Assembly (NCBI GenBank): GCA_007128515.1
Contig: SKXI01000198.1
Location: 1 to 5,385, forward strand
Direction of reading: 5' to 3'
DNA: 5,385 nucleotides
Source: Halococcaceae archaeon
GTDB taxonomy: Archaea > Halobacteriota > Halobacteria > Halobacteriales > Halalkalicoccaceae
The first letter of the stretch is position 1. Every line of letters begins with the position of its first letter. The position numbers were made by a program, and so were the translations under genes. The notes under the pieces were generated by a model. It saw only the letters and a program-made list of their open reading frames with translations. It had not been told where the DNA came from and did not search any database. Of this stretch, positions 5,306-5,385 are shown piece by piece.

Positions 5306-5385
5306 TCACTCGTCCCCGCCGACCCCGGAGCGGTCCTCCGGGGAGAGCACCGACGACAGCACCGCCTCGGTGTGCTCGCCGAGTC
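5306..5385 (-). CDS. C-terminal end of a probable CaiB/BaiF family CoA transferase
   Basis: Reading leftward from the right edge, one minus-strand frame is open for 25 complete codons and ends in TGA at 5308-5306. It begins LGEHTEAVLSSVLSPEDR. The pattern LGEHTxxVL followed by a short acidic tail is the usual ending of family III (CaiB/BaiF) CoA transferases, which move CoA between an acyl-CoA donor and a carboxylic acid. Codon use matches the neighbours. The gene converges on the ThDP enzyme gene, with 15 nt between the stop codons. Only this tail is visible, so the call rests on one motif; a CoA-linked function would suit the neighbouring genes. The first two bases at the right edge belong to an incomplete codon. 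Confidence 0.65.
   Translation of the reverse strand, partial: LGEHTEAVLSSVLSPEDRSGVGGDE
5323..5343. repeat. 8-base perfect inverted repeat at the convergent gene ends
   Basis: CCCCGGAG (5323-5330) and CTCCGGGG (5336-5343) can pair perfectly around a 5-base loop, 33 nt past the stop of the ThDP gene and inside the tail of the minus-strand gene. In RNA from either strand it would be a strong GC hairpin. No T-run follows on either side, so it is not a typical archaeal terminator, but it could stabilise or limit the 3' ends of the two converging mRNAs. Confidence 0.5.

Overview
The window is very rich in G+C, with third codon positions almost always G or C. Its proteins are loaded with Asp and Glu and poor in Lys. 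Genes that head transcripts have a TATA-like box about 26-28 nt before the start codon and no ribosome binding site, while genes inside operons have a strong GGAGGT site. Together these point to a halophilic archaeon (class Halobacteria). The genus cannot be told from the sequence alone.

Layout, left to right. Positions 1-81 hold the beginning of a gene on the minus strand that runs off the left edge. Positions 82-183 are a divergent promoter region with a TATA-like box for each direction and a short inverted repeat. Positions 184-1847 carry a two-gene unit: a large AtuA-family (DUF1446) protein overlapping by ATGA with a 105-residue AtuA-type C-terminal domain protein. Positions 1908-3523 carry a second two-gene unit with its own promoter: a thiolase-fold protein overlapping by GTGA with a DUF35 zinc-ribbon/OB-fold partner. 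Positions 3650-5290 encode a thiamine-diphosphate enzyme of the acetolactate synthase/benzoylformate decarboxylase superfamily. At 5306-5385 the tail of a minus-strand gene, probably a CaiB/BaiF family CoA transferase, converges on it with only 15 nt between the stop codons.

The neighbourhood reads as an uncharacterised acyl-CoA pathway, probably catabolic. A CoA transferase could activate an acid, the thiolase-like/DUF35 pair could make or break a C-C bond of a CoA thioester, and the ThDP enzyme could do a second carboligation, lyase or decarboxylation step. AtuA proteins are known from acyclic terpene (citronellol/geraniol) utilisation clusters, but their reaction was not established as far as I know. 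The most notable point is that the thiolase-like protein lacks the canonical thiolase His and C-terminal Cys. It therefore resembles the repurposed thiolase-fold aldolases that work with DUF35 partners more than a classical acetyl-CoA acetyltransferase. No RNA genes, mobile elements or CRISPR arrays were seen, and no gene-free stretch exceeds about 130 nt.
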